NCBI GenBank assembly: GCA_038203935.1
Contig: JBBRDM010000001.1
Location: 17,810-81,809 of the forward strand
DNA length: 64,000 nucleotides
Direction of reading: 5' to 3'
From: JANXSG01 sp038203935
GTDB lineage: Bacteria; Armatimonadota; Chthonomonadetes; Chthonomonadales; Chthonomonadaceae
In this document: positions 26,914 to 34,117 of the stretch, in pieces
Position numbering within the stretch: the stretch's first letter is position 1
How the letters are laid out: each line of letters opens with the position of its first letter
Notes under the pieces: model-generated
Told to the model about the DNA's origin: nothing
The model's database searches: none
The model's input: only the letters and a program-made list of their open reading frames with translations
Program-made: the position numbers and the translations under genes

Positions 26914-28218
26914 CTATCCTCCACGCAGTCCGGAGTACAGCTCGATGGCCTGCCGCAGTTCAGAGTGTTCTCTGGCAAACTCATCCAGGGAAATGCCCTG
27001 CGCCGCCGCATCCCATGCCTGCCGAATCGCGGTAACTCCTGCCGCCGGCCCGCCCGGATGCGCCATAATTCCGCCGCCCGCCAGATACATCAAATCCATG
27101 GTTCCAGCGCGGTGGTAGGTTTCGGGCGCCTGCCCTGCCCACTGACCGGACGAGACTACCGGCATAGCCCGATAGCCGCCGAACATCGGAGTCAGGCAGG
27201 CATGGAGAGACTTCACGACCGAATCGTCCGGCTCCCAGAACTTGTTTTTCAGGCCATTGACGTGCAGATGGTCGGCGCCTGCCAGCCGCCAGAGTTTCTG
27301 ATAAGCTGTGAATTCGATTCCAAGCGCGGGACAACGCGTGTACATCCCCCAGCCGTTGCGATGTCCGTGAATTGGCAGTTGGCTGTGGCGGCGCAGCGCA
27401 GAGACCGCAGGATAACCGACGCTGTTCAAACTGACCATGACACAGGTTCCGCCCGCTGCCAGCACGGTATCGTGATGCCGCTTCATATTATCTATTTCAT
27501 CGCTGATGTTGAAAGCGAACATTACTTTTTTGCCGGTCCGGTCGGCATGCGCGTTAATGACATGCATCACGGCGGCGACGCGCTCCCTCAGAGGCGAGTG
27601 CGGCGGGTCTGCCATCAGTTCGTCGTCTTTGATAAAATCTATATCCGTCTCGGCGAGTTCACTGACTAGTTCCGCTGTCTGCAGCGCCGACAGTCCGACG
27701 CTCGGCTTCACGATAGTGCCAATGATTGGGCGGTCGTAGACATCGGTAAGGCGACGTGTGCCTTCGATGCCAAACTGGGGCCCGGGATACACGTCGGTGA
27801 AAGCGTCTGGTAACTCCAGGTCGAGCAGACGCAGGCCGGAGTGGTCGCTGAGTTCGAAGAGGTTGCCGCAGACGGTGGCGACCAGAGTGGGCAGGTTCGC
27901 CCCAACATTCTCGAAGGGAAATGAAATCACAATTTCAGCCCGTTGATAAGTCGGGGTGTGAACGTTCTTCGGGCTGCGAGAACCGGGCAGGCATGGCTTA
28001 TCCGCCGTGTCCAGGAGCGTGATGTTTTCGATACGCGCGCCATGACGCTGTTTGAGTTCGGGCGTCTCGCCGGGAACCGAAACGAACGTGCCGGACGACT
28101 GCTCTCCAGCAATGACCTCGGCGGCGCGTTCCACTGGAAACGGTGTCTCGATCCAGTAGGTGGCGAGAATGCGGTCTGCAGATTTCACATGTTGGGTTTC
28201 GGATTTTGGATCGCTCAT
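26914..28218 (-). CDS. oiaX: RuBisCO-like protein, 3-oxo-isoapionate-4-phosphate transcarboxylase/hydrolase type
   Basis: 434 residues with the full RuBisCO large-chain fold order. GTIVKPSVGLS keeps the first active-site Lys (171) but has Ser for the second Lys of the KPK motif. IKDDELMAD (196-204) keeps the carbamylated Lys, Asp and Glu metal site. HGHRNGW keeps His-Arg, and GLKNKF a Lys equivalent to loop 6. AGGGIMAHPGGPAAGVTA is the phosphate-binding loop. OiaX converts 3-oxo-isoapionate 4-phosphate to 3-phosphoglycerate and glycolate. The start codon overlaps the upstream dehydrogenase stop (ATGA). Confidence 0.85.
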   Translation of the reverse strand: MSDPKSETQHVKSADRILATYWIETPFPVERAAEVIAGEQSSGTFVSVPGETPELKQRHGARIENITLLDTADKPCLPGSRSPKNVHTPTYQRAEIVISFPFENVGANLPTLVATVCGNLFELSDHSGLRLLDLELPDAFTDVYPGPQFGIEGTRRLTDVYDRPIIGTIVKPSVGLSALQTAELVSELAETDIDFIKDDELMADPPHSPLRERVAAVMHVINAHADRTGKKVMFAFNISDEIDNMKRHHDTVLAAGGTCVMVSLNSVGYPAVSALRRHSQLPIHGHRNGWGMYTRCPALGIEFTAYQKLWRLAGADHLHVNGLKNKFWEPDDSVVKSLHACLTPMFGGYRAMPVVSSGQWAGQAPETYHRAGTMDLMYLAGGGIMAHPGGPAAGVTAIRQAWDAAAQGISLDEFAREHSELRQAIELYSGLRGG

Positions 28219-29234
28219 AAGGTACTCACTTTGTAGGGCTGATTCTGTTCGGCGGAAGCGTAGGAGCCGAACACCAGTTCCAGTGTTTTGAGATTGTCCG
28301 CGCCAGAGGTCTCGGGTGCGGTTCCATTTCGCAGACAGTCGGTCCAGTGCCGCTGAATGTTGACGATACTATCCTGAATTGCTTCGAACGGCGGCGTGCT
28401 CCATTTATAAGTCGGTATCTCTGCGCGGTTTACAGTCACATCTCTGCCACTGTCGATGCCGATACGATAATCCTGGCGCAGTTCGGCCCGGCCCTGTGTG
28501 CCTTCGAGATGGACGAGTGTCTGCGGAAACGGGTCACAGGTCGTTTTGGAGGCGTAACTGAGTTCAACAACGCAGGCCGCTCCGCTTCCCATCTTGAGGA
28601 GTACGGTCGCCACGTCTTCGCCGTTGATGCGTGGGTTGACACGCTGCGTCAGACAGGTCAGCTGCTCGACTTCACCCAGAAAGTAGCGCGCCAGGTCCAG
28701 GATATGTACGCCGACGTCGTAAAGAATGAAGCGCGGATCTTCGGCGAGATAGGGCTGATCGATGGACGGATCATAGCCGCTGCGAAACATAATGCGCCCG
28801 AAGAACAGATCTCCAATTTTGTCTGCTGCCGCCTTCAGCGAGCGCATCGGCTGCTGCCAGCGGAAGTTTTCATGCACCATGAAGGGCACACCTGCCCGTT
28901 CACAGGCTGCGACCATTGCGCGGGCATCATCCAGTGAGGGCGCAAGAGGCTTCTGGCAGATGACGGGCATAGCATGAGAAGCCGCGAGTTCGACAAGCGG
29001 ACGGTGCGCCGCAGGCTGTGTCACGATATCCACAAAGTCGAGGCCGGCATCCCGCAGCATTCGCCCGGCATCGTGATAGGACTCAACACAGAACTCTCCG
29101 GCCAGAGCATCGGCGCGGGATGCGTTGGAATCGCATACGGCAATGATCTCTACGTCCTGGACTTCGCGCCACCCGTTCATATGGTTTCGTGCGAAAAACC
29201 CACAACCGATCAATCCGCCTCGTAACCTGTTCAT
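28215..29234 (-). CDS. apsD: Gfo/Idh/MocA-family D-apiose dehydrogenase-like protein
   Basis: 339 residues from ATG 29234. The frame extends to 29459, but the Rossmann motif RGGLIGCGFFARNHMNGW starts here and the ATG overlaps the lactonase stop (CGATGA). Typical features are IIAVCDSNASRADALA, the family CQKP motif (EKP in most members), DVGVHILDLARYFLG and a C-terminal dimer sheet. ApsD enzymes of this family oxidise D-apiose to apiono-lactone with NAD. Since the family covers many sugar dehydrogenases, the specific call rests on its place between the lactonase and OiaX-like genes. Confidence 0.75.
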   Translation of the reverse strand: MNRLRGGLIGCGFFARNHMNGWREVQDVEIIAVCDSNASRADALAGEFCVESYHDAGRMLRDAGLDFVDIVTQPAAHRPLVELAASHAMPVICQKPLAPSLDDARAMVAACERAGVPFMVHENFRWQQPMRSLKAAADKIGDLFFGRIMFRSGYDPSIDQPYLAEDPRFILYDVGVHILDLARYFLGEVEQLTCLTQRVNPRINGEDVATVLLKMGSGAACVVELSYASKTTCDPFPQTLVHLEGTQGRAELRQDYRIGIDSGRDVTVNRAEIPTYKWSTPPFEAIQDSIVNIQRHWTDCLRNGTAPETSGADNLKTLELVFGSYASAEQNQPYKVSTL

Positions 29235-31249
29235 CGGGTAACCTTTCCTGGTAATTCTGCCCTTTCCCTGTCGAAATCCAGTCGCGCGTAAGCATGCGGA
29301 GGTAAAGCGTATTCCAGCACTCCATCGGTGGAACTCAGCGTCTCTCCCGGCTGGCAGCGAAATGTCTCCGGCGACTGCATAGCGCGCCTCACATTGGAGC
29401 TGGTCAGCAGGCGCATCCGCGCTGAACGGATCGAGCCAGGCATGTCCAGGCGAATCCACTGTTCGGTATCGGTCAGATTGGCGGAGAGAAGCCGCATCTG
29501 TTCCCCTTTAATCAGCGCCATTACCTCGACGGCGCGGGGGATGCTGGAGACACACGGAATCACACCCCCTGCTGCGAACTCTCCCACATCGGCCAGAACA
29601 TGATAGAGCGGAAACACCGAGCCCGGAATCGACGGGAACTTTTCAGGCAGCGGCGACCCCTGCTCTCGCTCCATAACACCACGCCAGCCAACCGTCTCAT
29701 AGTAGGTCACGCTGCTGGCCCCGCTCTCAGCCAGTGTTTTCAGACTCGCCAGTGTCCAGCCCGCACCGAACAGCGACATCTGCCGCGTATCCACCGAATC
29801 CGGCAACTGACTCGTTGATGTCTGTATAATTGCAGTCGCATTGGCGTTGAAACGCGGCTTCAGGGTGACCGGTGATATAGCAATGCGCTTTCTGCCGAAG
29901 AGGGCGCGCGCGCTTCGTACCGTTGACGCCTGCCCTTCGATGTTTTCTATTAGCGTGGAGTTATCGAAGGCATGGACCTGAGGATTAATCGACCAGCAGA
30001 CACCCTGCAGCGCTTCGATCGAGGGCGGCTGGCGATTGAGTTCGGCGAAATAGGCATCTGTGCCTCCAAAAATAGGAAATGCACTTCTATTTCCAGCAAG
30101 CAGCCCACGTGCCAGGACCAGCCATTGCGTACCAGTGCACTTTTCCTCCTCGTGGAAGATCAGAACGCGCGATACTTCCCCTTTCATTTTGCTGAGCGCG
30201 AGATTCCAGAGATTTATCATGTCCGCGCGATTGGCAGCCTCGTCTGTTCCCGTAAGGTGCACCGCGCACTCTATCTTTGTGCCAATTCGTGATACGACCT
30301 CAGCATGCGCCCGCCACAGTCGGTCGAGCCAGGCGTTCTCACTTTTTTCCGTGCTTGAGAGCCGCACATCCACACGAATATGGGCCAGGTTTAAGGAGCG
30401 CAGCCGCTGAATCTCTTTCTCTGTCAGTGGATGGCCATCACTTGCCATGCCCAGCCCAATATGCGGCAGTTTGCGGGACTGTGAAGCGCCTTTCAAGCTC
30501 ACAACAACACGGTTATCCGCTGCGCGCCTGGCGCGTGATTTCGTGCGCCCCTGCAGTGTTACGGTGACAGACTGGCTTAGAGGGGTCCCGGCCTTAATCT
30601 CCACCGGATACGGGAGAGCAAGCGGTGTACAGTAGGTTTTGAAGGAGGCATCGGTCCAATTCCGCTGGTCTTCCATTTCGAAGGTGTCGCCCTCGCAGCG
30701 GATCTCTGCCCGCAGGCCCGGCATCACTTCGTGCGAAATAGAGCGGATATTTAAGAAGGGCTGATGCGGTGCGATACGCCTGGGGAAAGCCCCTGCTTCA
30801 GTCTTGCCATCCGTTTTTTCTACGAGGCACGGCCGCCCCGCGCATTCGAGTACAGGATGGAGGATGCAAAAACCGATGCGATTTCGCAGAAAGGCAGTGC
30901 GCGCAGAGCCTGTCATGGCAAAAGAGAGGGTTCCGGCATGATCTCCGGAGATTTCACCGTGCCAGATAAAATCTATTTCCCGCTCCTGGCAGGCCGCGTC
31001 GAAGGTGAGCGTGAAACAAGAATCACTCCGGTGCAGATGGAGATTGGTAAGAACGGGCTGAATGGTATTCCAGTTACAGTCACGCACAGCGACGTAGATT
31101 CCGCGTAAGACCTCTCTGCCGGCCACGTGAAGATGGCGCAGCGAAGCGGTCGCAGGGTCGAAAGACGCTGCAAGCGGGCCACACGACAGGGACAGCCACT
31201 TTTCCTGCGAGATAAGTCTACCGCTTTGCAGAACTTCCTCTGACTCCAT
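29231..31249 (-). CDS. apnL: D-apionate lactonase-like protein
   Basis: 672 residues from ATG 31249 (GGGAGG 5 nt upstream; a GTG at 31267 is less likely). The N-terminal part (residues 10-230) is a beta-sandwich with LSLSCGPLAASFDPATASLR. A central TIM-barrel-like part carries LAHIRVDVRLSSTEKSENAW and VLIFHEEEKCTG. The C-terminal SSTDGVLEYALPPHAYARLD resembles glycosidase tail domains. This large glycosidase-like architecture is that of ApnL, which opens apionolactone to D-apionate. It is the first gene of the catabolic run, stop-start coupled to the dehydrogenase. Confidence 0.75.
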   Translation of the reverse strand: MESEEVLQSGRLISQEKWLSLSCGPLAASFDPATASLRHLHVAGREVLRGIYVAVRDCNWNTIQPVLTNLHLHRSDSCFTLTFDAACQEREIDFIWHGEISGDHAGTLSFAMTGSARTAFLRNRIGFCILHPVLECAGRPCLVEKTDGKTEAGAFPRRIAPHQPFLNIRSISHEVMPGLRAEIRCEGDTFEMEDQRNWTDASFKTYCTPLALPYPVEIKAGTPLSQSVTVTLQGRTKSRARRAADNRVVVSLKGASQSRKLPHIGLGMASDGHPLTEKEIQRLRSLNLAHIRVDVRLSSTEKSENAWLDRLWRAHAEVVSRIGTKIECAVHLTGTDEAANRADMINLWNLALSKMKGEVSRVLIFHEEEKCTGTQWLVLARGLLAGNRSAFPIFGGTDAYFAELNRQPPSIEALQGVCWSINPQVHAFDNSTLIENIEGQASTVRSARALFGRKRIAISPVTLKPRFNANATAIIQTSTSQLPDSVDTRQMSLFGAGWTLASLKTLAESGASSVTYYETVGWRGVMEREQGSPLPEKFPSIPGSVFPLYHVLADVGEFAAGGVIPCVSSIPRAVEVMALIKGEQMRLLSANLTDTEQWIRLDMPGSIRSARMRLLTSSNVRRAMQSPETFRCQPGETLSSTDGVLEYALPPHAYARLDFDRERAELPGKVTR

Positions 31250-31300
31250 GTCAGCCTCCCAGGACACTATTTCTTGATGTTTTCTAACAGTATGGTAACT

Positions 31301-31312
31301 TTAATCGATTAA
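31301..31312. promoter_or_regulatory. Operator-like palindrome TTAATCGATTAA (proximal)
   Basis: Perfect 12-bp palindrome 52 bp upstream of the lactonase start. The same core recurs at 31451-31464 within the same 200-bp gap. CG-centred palindromes of this type are typical of LacI-class operators; a GntR site is also possible. Confidence 0.5.
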
Positions 31313-31450
31313 ATATATTATAACACAAACCACAAAATCAGGCAAGATAGATGGATAGGTGCGCTTTTATTGTAATTACCAAGAGGAATTCGCACTGAGA
31401 CTGCGAGGATCCTCTCACTATTTAGGAGTAACTTTGAAATTTTGTTTAGG

Positions 31451-31464
31451 ATTAATCGATTAAT
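31451..31464. promoter_or_regulatory. Operator-like palindrome ATTAATCGATTAAT (distal)
   Basis: Perfect 14-bp palindrome sharing its 12-bp core with 31301-31312, 150 bp away, which would permit DNA looping. It touches the stop of the GntR gene, so transcription of the catabolic genes can start between the two sites. Confidence 0.5.
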
Positions 31465-31465
31465 A

Positions 31466-32215
31466 TTATCGGGGAGGCGGCATGCTTGCCAGGCAGTCAC
31501 GGAGGCGGGCGTAGATTTCGGTTAAATCAGGATCATGTTCTGCGGTATTCGGTTTTATGCGCTGGAAATCTGCCATATGAATCCGCAGCCAACGTGGCAT
31601 TAGTCGACGCATAAGGAGGGACGCGAGCGCTGTATCGCCAGTTCGAAGGGCAGTTAGTACCATCTCATGTTGGCGTGTAACACGAGCATAGTCCATAGTA
31701 CTGGTCGCGGAGCGCCCAATCTGATCATAGGCAAACAGGGGCAGGCAGACCATTTCGAGAGACTTTTCGAGAAAGCGGTTTGGCTGGGCTGCCCAAATCA
31801 TGCGATGAAAATGGAGGTCCGCATTGGAATACGACGAGAAATCGCGGACTGCCGCTGCGGCGCGCATCTCTGCCATACATCCTTCCATTACCTGAATATC
31901 TGCCAGTGTCCGGTGAGATGCTGCCAGCCCGCAGGCGAGAGGTTCTAATTCACGACGTACCTGGTAGATTGCTACGAGATCATCGGGATTTAATTCGACT
32001 ACATAGGTTCCCTGATTCACACGCTTGACGACAAGTCCCAGGCTTTCCAGATCCCGCAAAGCTTCCCTGACAATGGCTTGCGAAACACCAAGCTCACGCC
32101 CCAAGCGGATCTCCGGCAGGCGAGTCCCCGGCGTGAGCAGGCCGGAAAGGATTGTGGTTTCAAGCAGCTTTGCTACCTCGGCACGCTTATTCATTTTCCC
32201 TCGTGACTTAGGCAT
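31466..32215 (-). CDS. GntR-family regulator with FCD domain
   Basis: 249 residues. The N-terminal winged helix reads AKLLETTILSGLLTPGTRLP, then LGVSQAIVREALRDLESLGLV. The FCD sensor domain (about 80-225) has IYQVRRELEPLACGLA and conserved metal-site histidines in ADLHFHRMIWAA and RQHEMVLTAL. FCD regulators bind small organic acids or sugar acids, so apionate or a later intermediate is a plausible effector (inference). A second start at the ATG for residue 8, behind CGAGGG, is possible. It precedes the catabolic genes on the same strand. Confidence 0.88.
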   Translation of the reverse strand: MPKSRGKMNKRAEVAKLLETTILSGLLTPGTRLPEIRLGRELGVSQAIVREALRDLESLGLVVKRVNQGTYVVELNPDDLVAIYQVRRELEPLACGLAASHRTLADIQVMEGCMAEMRAAAAVRDFSSYSNADLHFHRMIWAAQPNRFLEKSLEMVCLPLFAYDQIGRSATSTMDYARVTRQHEMVLTALRTGDTALASLLMRRLMPRWLRIHMADFQRIKPNTAEHDPDLTEIYARLRDCLASMPPPR

Positions 32216-32554
32216 TGATGGTTAAACAAACGGTCTGTAGATTATACCCTTGCGAACTTAACCCGATATTACCGCGGCGAACACATTATTCTTGCTGTAT
32301 TGGTTCAGCGTGAATTGGAATTTGAGGTTCGTGCGTAACTCTGGCTGAATTCCAGTCAGCCATCGATTCGGATGGCGCTCCGCCATTAACTATTCTGCCA
32401 GACCACTATCCAGCACTGCATAGGCTATGGTGAGCGGTAATGCAGTAACCCTGCATCCATCCATTCTGAAATAAACAGGCCGCTCGCTAAAGCTGCTGAT
32501 CAGTTTATCAAACTGGAATGCAGGCAAACTCACATAGTTCTTACACTTTTTTTA
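32216..32554. other. Intergenic region with gene remnant
   Basis: Contains at 32289-32337 (plus strand) ILAVLVQRELEFEVRA and a stop, homologous to 13280-13326. No other gene, promoter or repeat is recognised in it. Confidence 0.4.
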
Positions 32555-33610
32555 TCATTCTGAAGCTTTCTCTTCAGATGCGTTTGCTGCTAGTTCTGCT
32601 TCGATCTCTTCTACTGTTGGCAGACTGTACTGGAATTCTTTCGGCAGCGAAGCTTCAATCTCGCGTGTCAGATGTGTTGCGACACTTATCGGTTTGTTGA
32701 CATCGCGCAGGGCATATTCCGCTACGACTTCATTCTTCGATTTGCATAAGATCAGCCCGATACTCGGCGCATCCTCCTTATGGCGAAGCAGATCGTCTAT
32801 CGCCGACAGATAGAAATTCATCTGCCCTGCGTCTTCCGGAGCGAACTTCCCTATTTTTAAGTCGATCACCACATAACAGCGCAGCTGCAGATGGTAGAAA
32901 AGCAGATCGATTTCGAACTCATCGCCGCCGACCGTCAGGCGATATGGACTGCCAACAAATGCGAAACCCTTGCCCAGTTCGAGCAGGAACTGCCGGATAT
33001 GGCTGATTAATCCCTCCTGCAGTTCACGTTCGCGGGCATCTTTGTGCAGAGTGAGAAAGTCAAAATTGTAGGGGTCTTTGAGCAGCTGCTGAGCCAGGTC
33101 GGACTGGATTGCTGGAAGTGTGCGCTCAAAGTTGGTGACTGCTTTGCCCTGCCTTGCATAGAGCTTCGTCTCGATATGATGCTCCAAAACAGCACGGCTC
33201 CAGCCATGCTCGACCGTAGCACGCACATACCAGAGCCGTTCTTCCCTATCCTTCACCTTATCTAGCAGGATACAGTTGTGAAACCACGGAATTTGTCCAG
33301 CAACCTGCTGGACAATTGCCTCATCGGGGTAAGCCTCGGCAAAGGCCCGCATGTAAAGTAAATTGGTGCGCGAAAAACCTTTCATCTCAGGGAACTCACG
33401 CCGCAGGTCGCTGGAAAGCCGCTCGATCACTTTCGCGCCCCAGCCCATTTCATTTTGGCGTGTCAGAATATCGCGCCCCATAGACCAGTACAGCATCACC
33501 AACTCGGTGTTGACCGCCAGCGAAGCCCGGATCTGAGCAGTTTGTATGCGCTGCTTCAAGTCGCGCAGGAATCCATCGTAACCAGGAAATGTTGAAATTG
33601 CTTCGCTCAT
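32555..33610 (-). CDS. DUF1016 / YhcG-type PDDEXK nuclease-domain protein
   Basis: 351 residues. The N-terminal DUF1016 part shows ASLAVNTELVMLYWSMGRDI and LSSDLRREFPEMKGFSRTNL. The C-terminal nuclease-like domain shows FEIDLLFYHLQLRCYVVIDL then KIGKFAPEDAGQMNFYLSAI, fitting the ELDLLFYH/(V)IDLK PDDEXK pattern with Asp and Lys present. The family is widespread and often linked to accessory regions, restriction systems or DNA repair, without a settled function. Next to it lies a transposase remnant (33632). Confidence 0.9.
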   Translation of the reverse strand: MSEAISTFPGYDGFLRDLKQRIQTAQIRASLAVNTELVMLYWSMGRDILTRQNEMGWGAKVIERLSSDLRREFPEMKGFSRTNLLYMRAFAEAYPDEAIVQQVAGQIPWFHNCILLDKVKDREERLWYVRATVEHGWSRAVLEHHIETKLYARQGKAVTNFERTLPAIQSDLAQQLLKDPYNFDFLTLHKDARERELQEGLISHIRQFLLELGKGFAFVGSPYRLTVGGDEFEIDLLFYHLQLRCYVVIDLKIGKFAPEDAGQMNFYLSAIDDLLRHKEDAPSIGLILCKSKNEVVAEYALRDVNKPISVATHLTREIEASLPKEFQYSLPTVEEIEAELAANASEEKASE

Positions 33611-33631
33611 ATATCCCTACTCTCCGCCGTC

Positions 33632-33765
33632 TCAAGGATTACCAGAATCCCAAAAAGACCCGCCTACCATTAAGCCAATATTTAAAGTTCTATAATGAAG
33701 AAAGACCACACCAGGCATAAGATTATCGAACGCCTGCCCAGGTCTACTTTGATAAAAAGTAACAA
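33632..33765 (+). pseudogene. IS3-type transposase C-terminal remnant
   Basis: The plus strand reads LKDYQNPKKTRLPLSQYLKF, YNEERPHQA, stop, DYRTPAQVYFDKK, stop. YN.ERPHQAL.Y.TPA.VYF is the C-terminal signature of the integrase-core transposase of IS3-type elements. An in-frame stop and lack of the rest of the gene show a dead fragment. Confidence 0.7.
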
Positions 33766-33959
33766 AACCACCTTAAAAAAGGAGAGGAATCTAACTTAAA
33801 AAACGCCTCTCCGTGTCCTGAAAAACAATACCGCCATAGTTTCCAGCGAAACGAGAATTAGACGTTTGGGTTGTTGTTGAATTGCAAGTTCTTGAAGTTG
33901 TGCTGCGAATCCTGAGCGTGCAAAAAAAAAGAAACTGATTTTCTCTATCCAGACCTGCT

Positions 33960-34079
33960 TCACCCAATTCTCCGACATGTTGAAAGCGCATTGATACACC
34001 TGTTTTCGACAATTTCTCCGACATGGGGACGGGGTACAGGCAGGCGAACGGGTCGGAGAATGGACTTTCTCCGACCCGT
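33960..34079. repeat. TTCTCCGAC repeats and 13-bp hairpin
   Basis: TTCTCCGACATG occurs near 33968 and 34014. A perfect hairpin, ACGGGTCGGAGAA (34048-34060) / TTCTCCGACCCGT (34067-34079), lies about 40 nt beyond the stop of the minus-strand gene at 34118. The hairpin may act as a terminator, though no T-run follows. The repeated motif may be an insertion-element end. Confidence 0.5.
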
Positions 34080-34117
34080 GAGGCCAAGAGGTCAGGAGCA
34101 GGGTGATGCGAGAGAAA

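Noticed and set aside
26965..27669. 234-codon plus-strand frame opposite the RuBisCO-like gene
   Set aside because: The opposite strand has full family motifs; this frame shows none.
26914..28218. True RuBisCO for CO2 fixation
   Set aside because: Second Lys of the KPK motif is replaced, no small subunit or phosphoribulokinase is nearby, and the context is sugar catabolism.
28974..29225. Plus-strand frames opposite the dehydrogenase gene
   Set aside because: Shadow of a well-supported Gfo/Idh/MocA gene.
33791..34087. 98-codon minus-strand frame before the propeller gene
   Set aside because: Covers the TTCTCCGAC repeats and hairpin, poor composition, no ribosome site; treated as noncoding.
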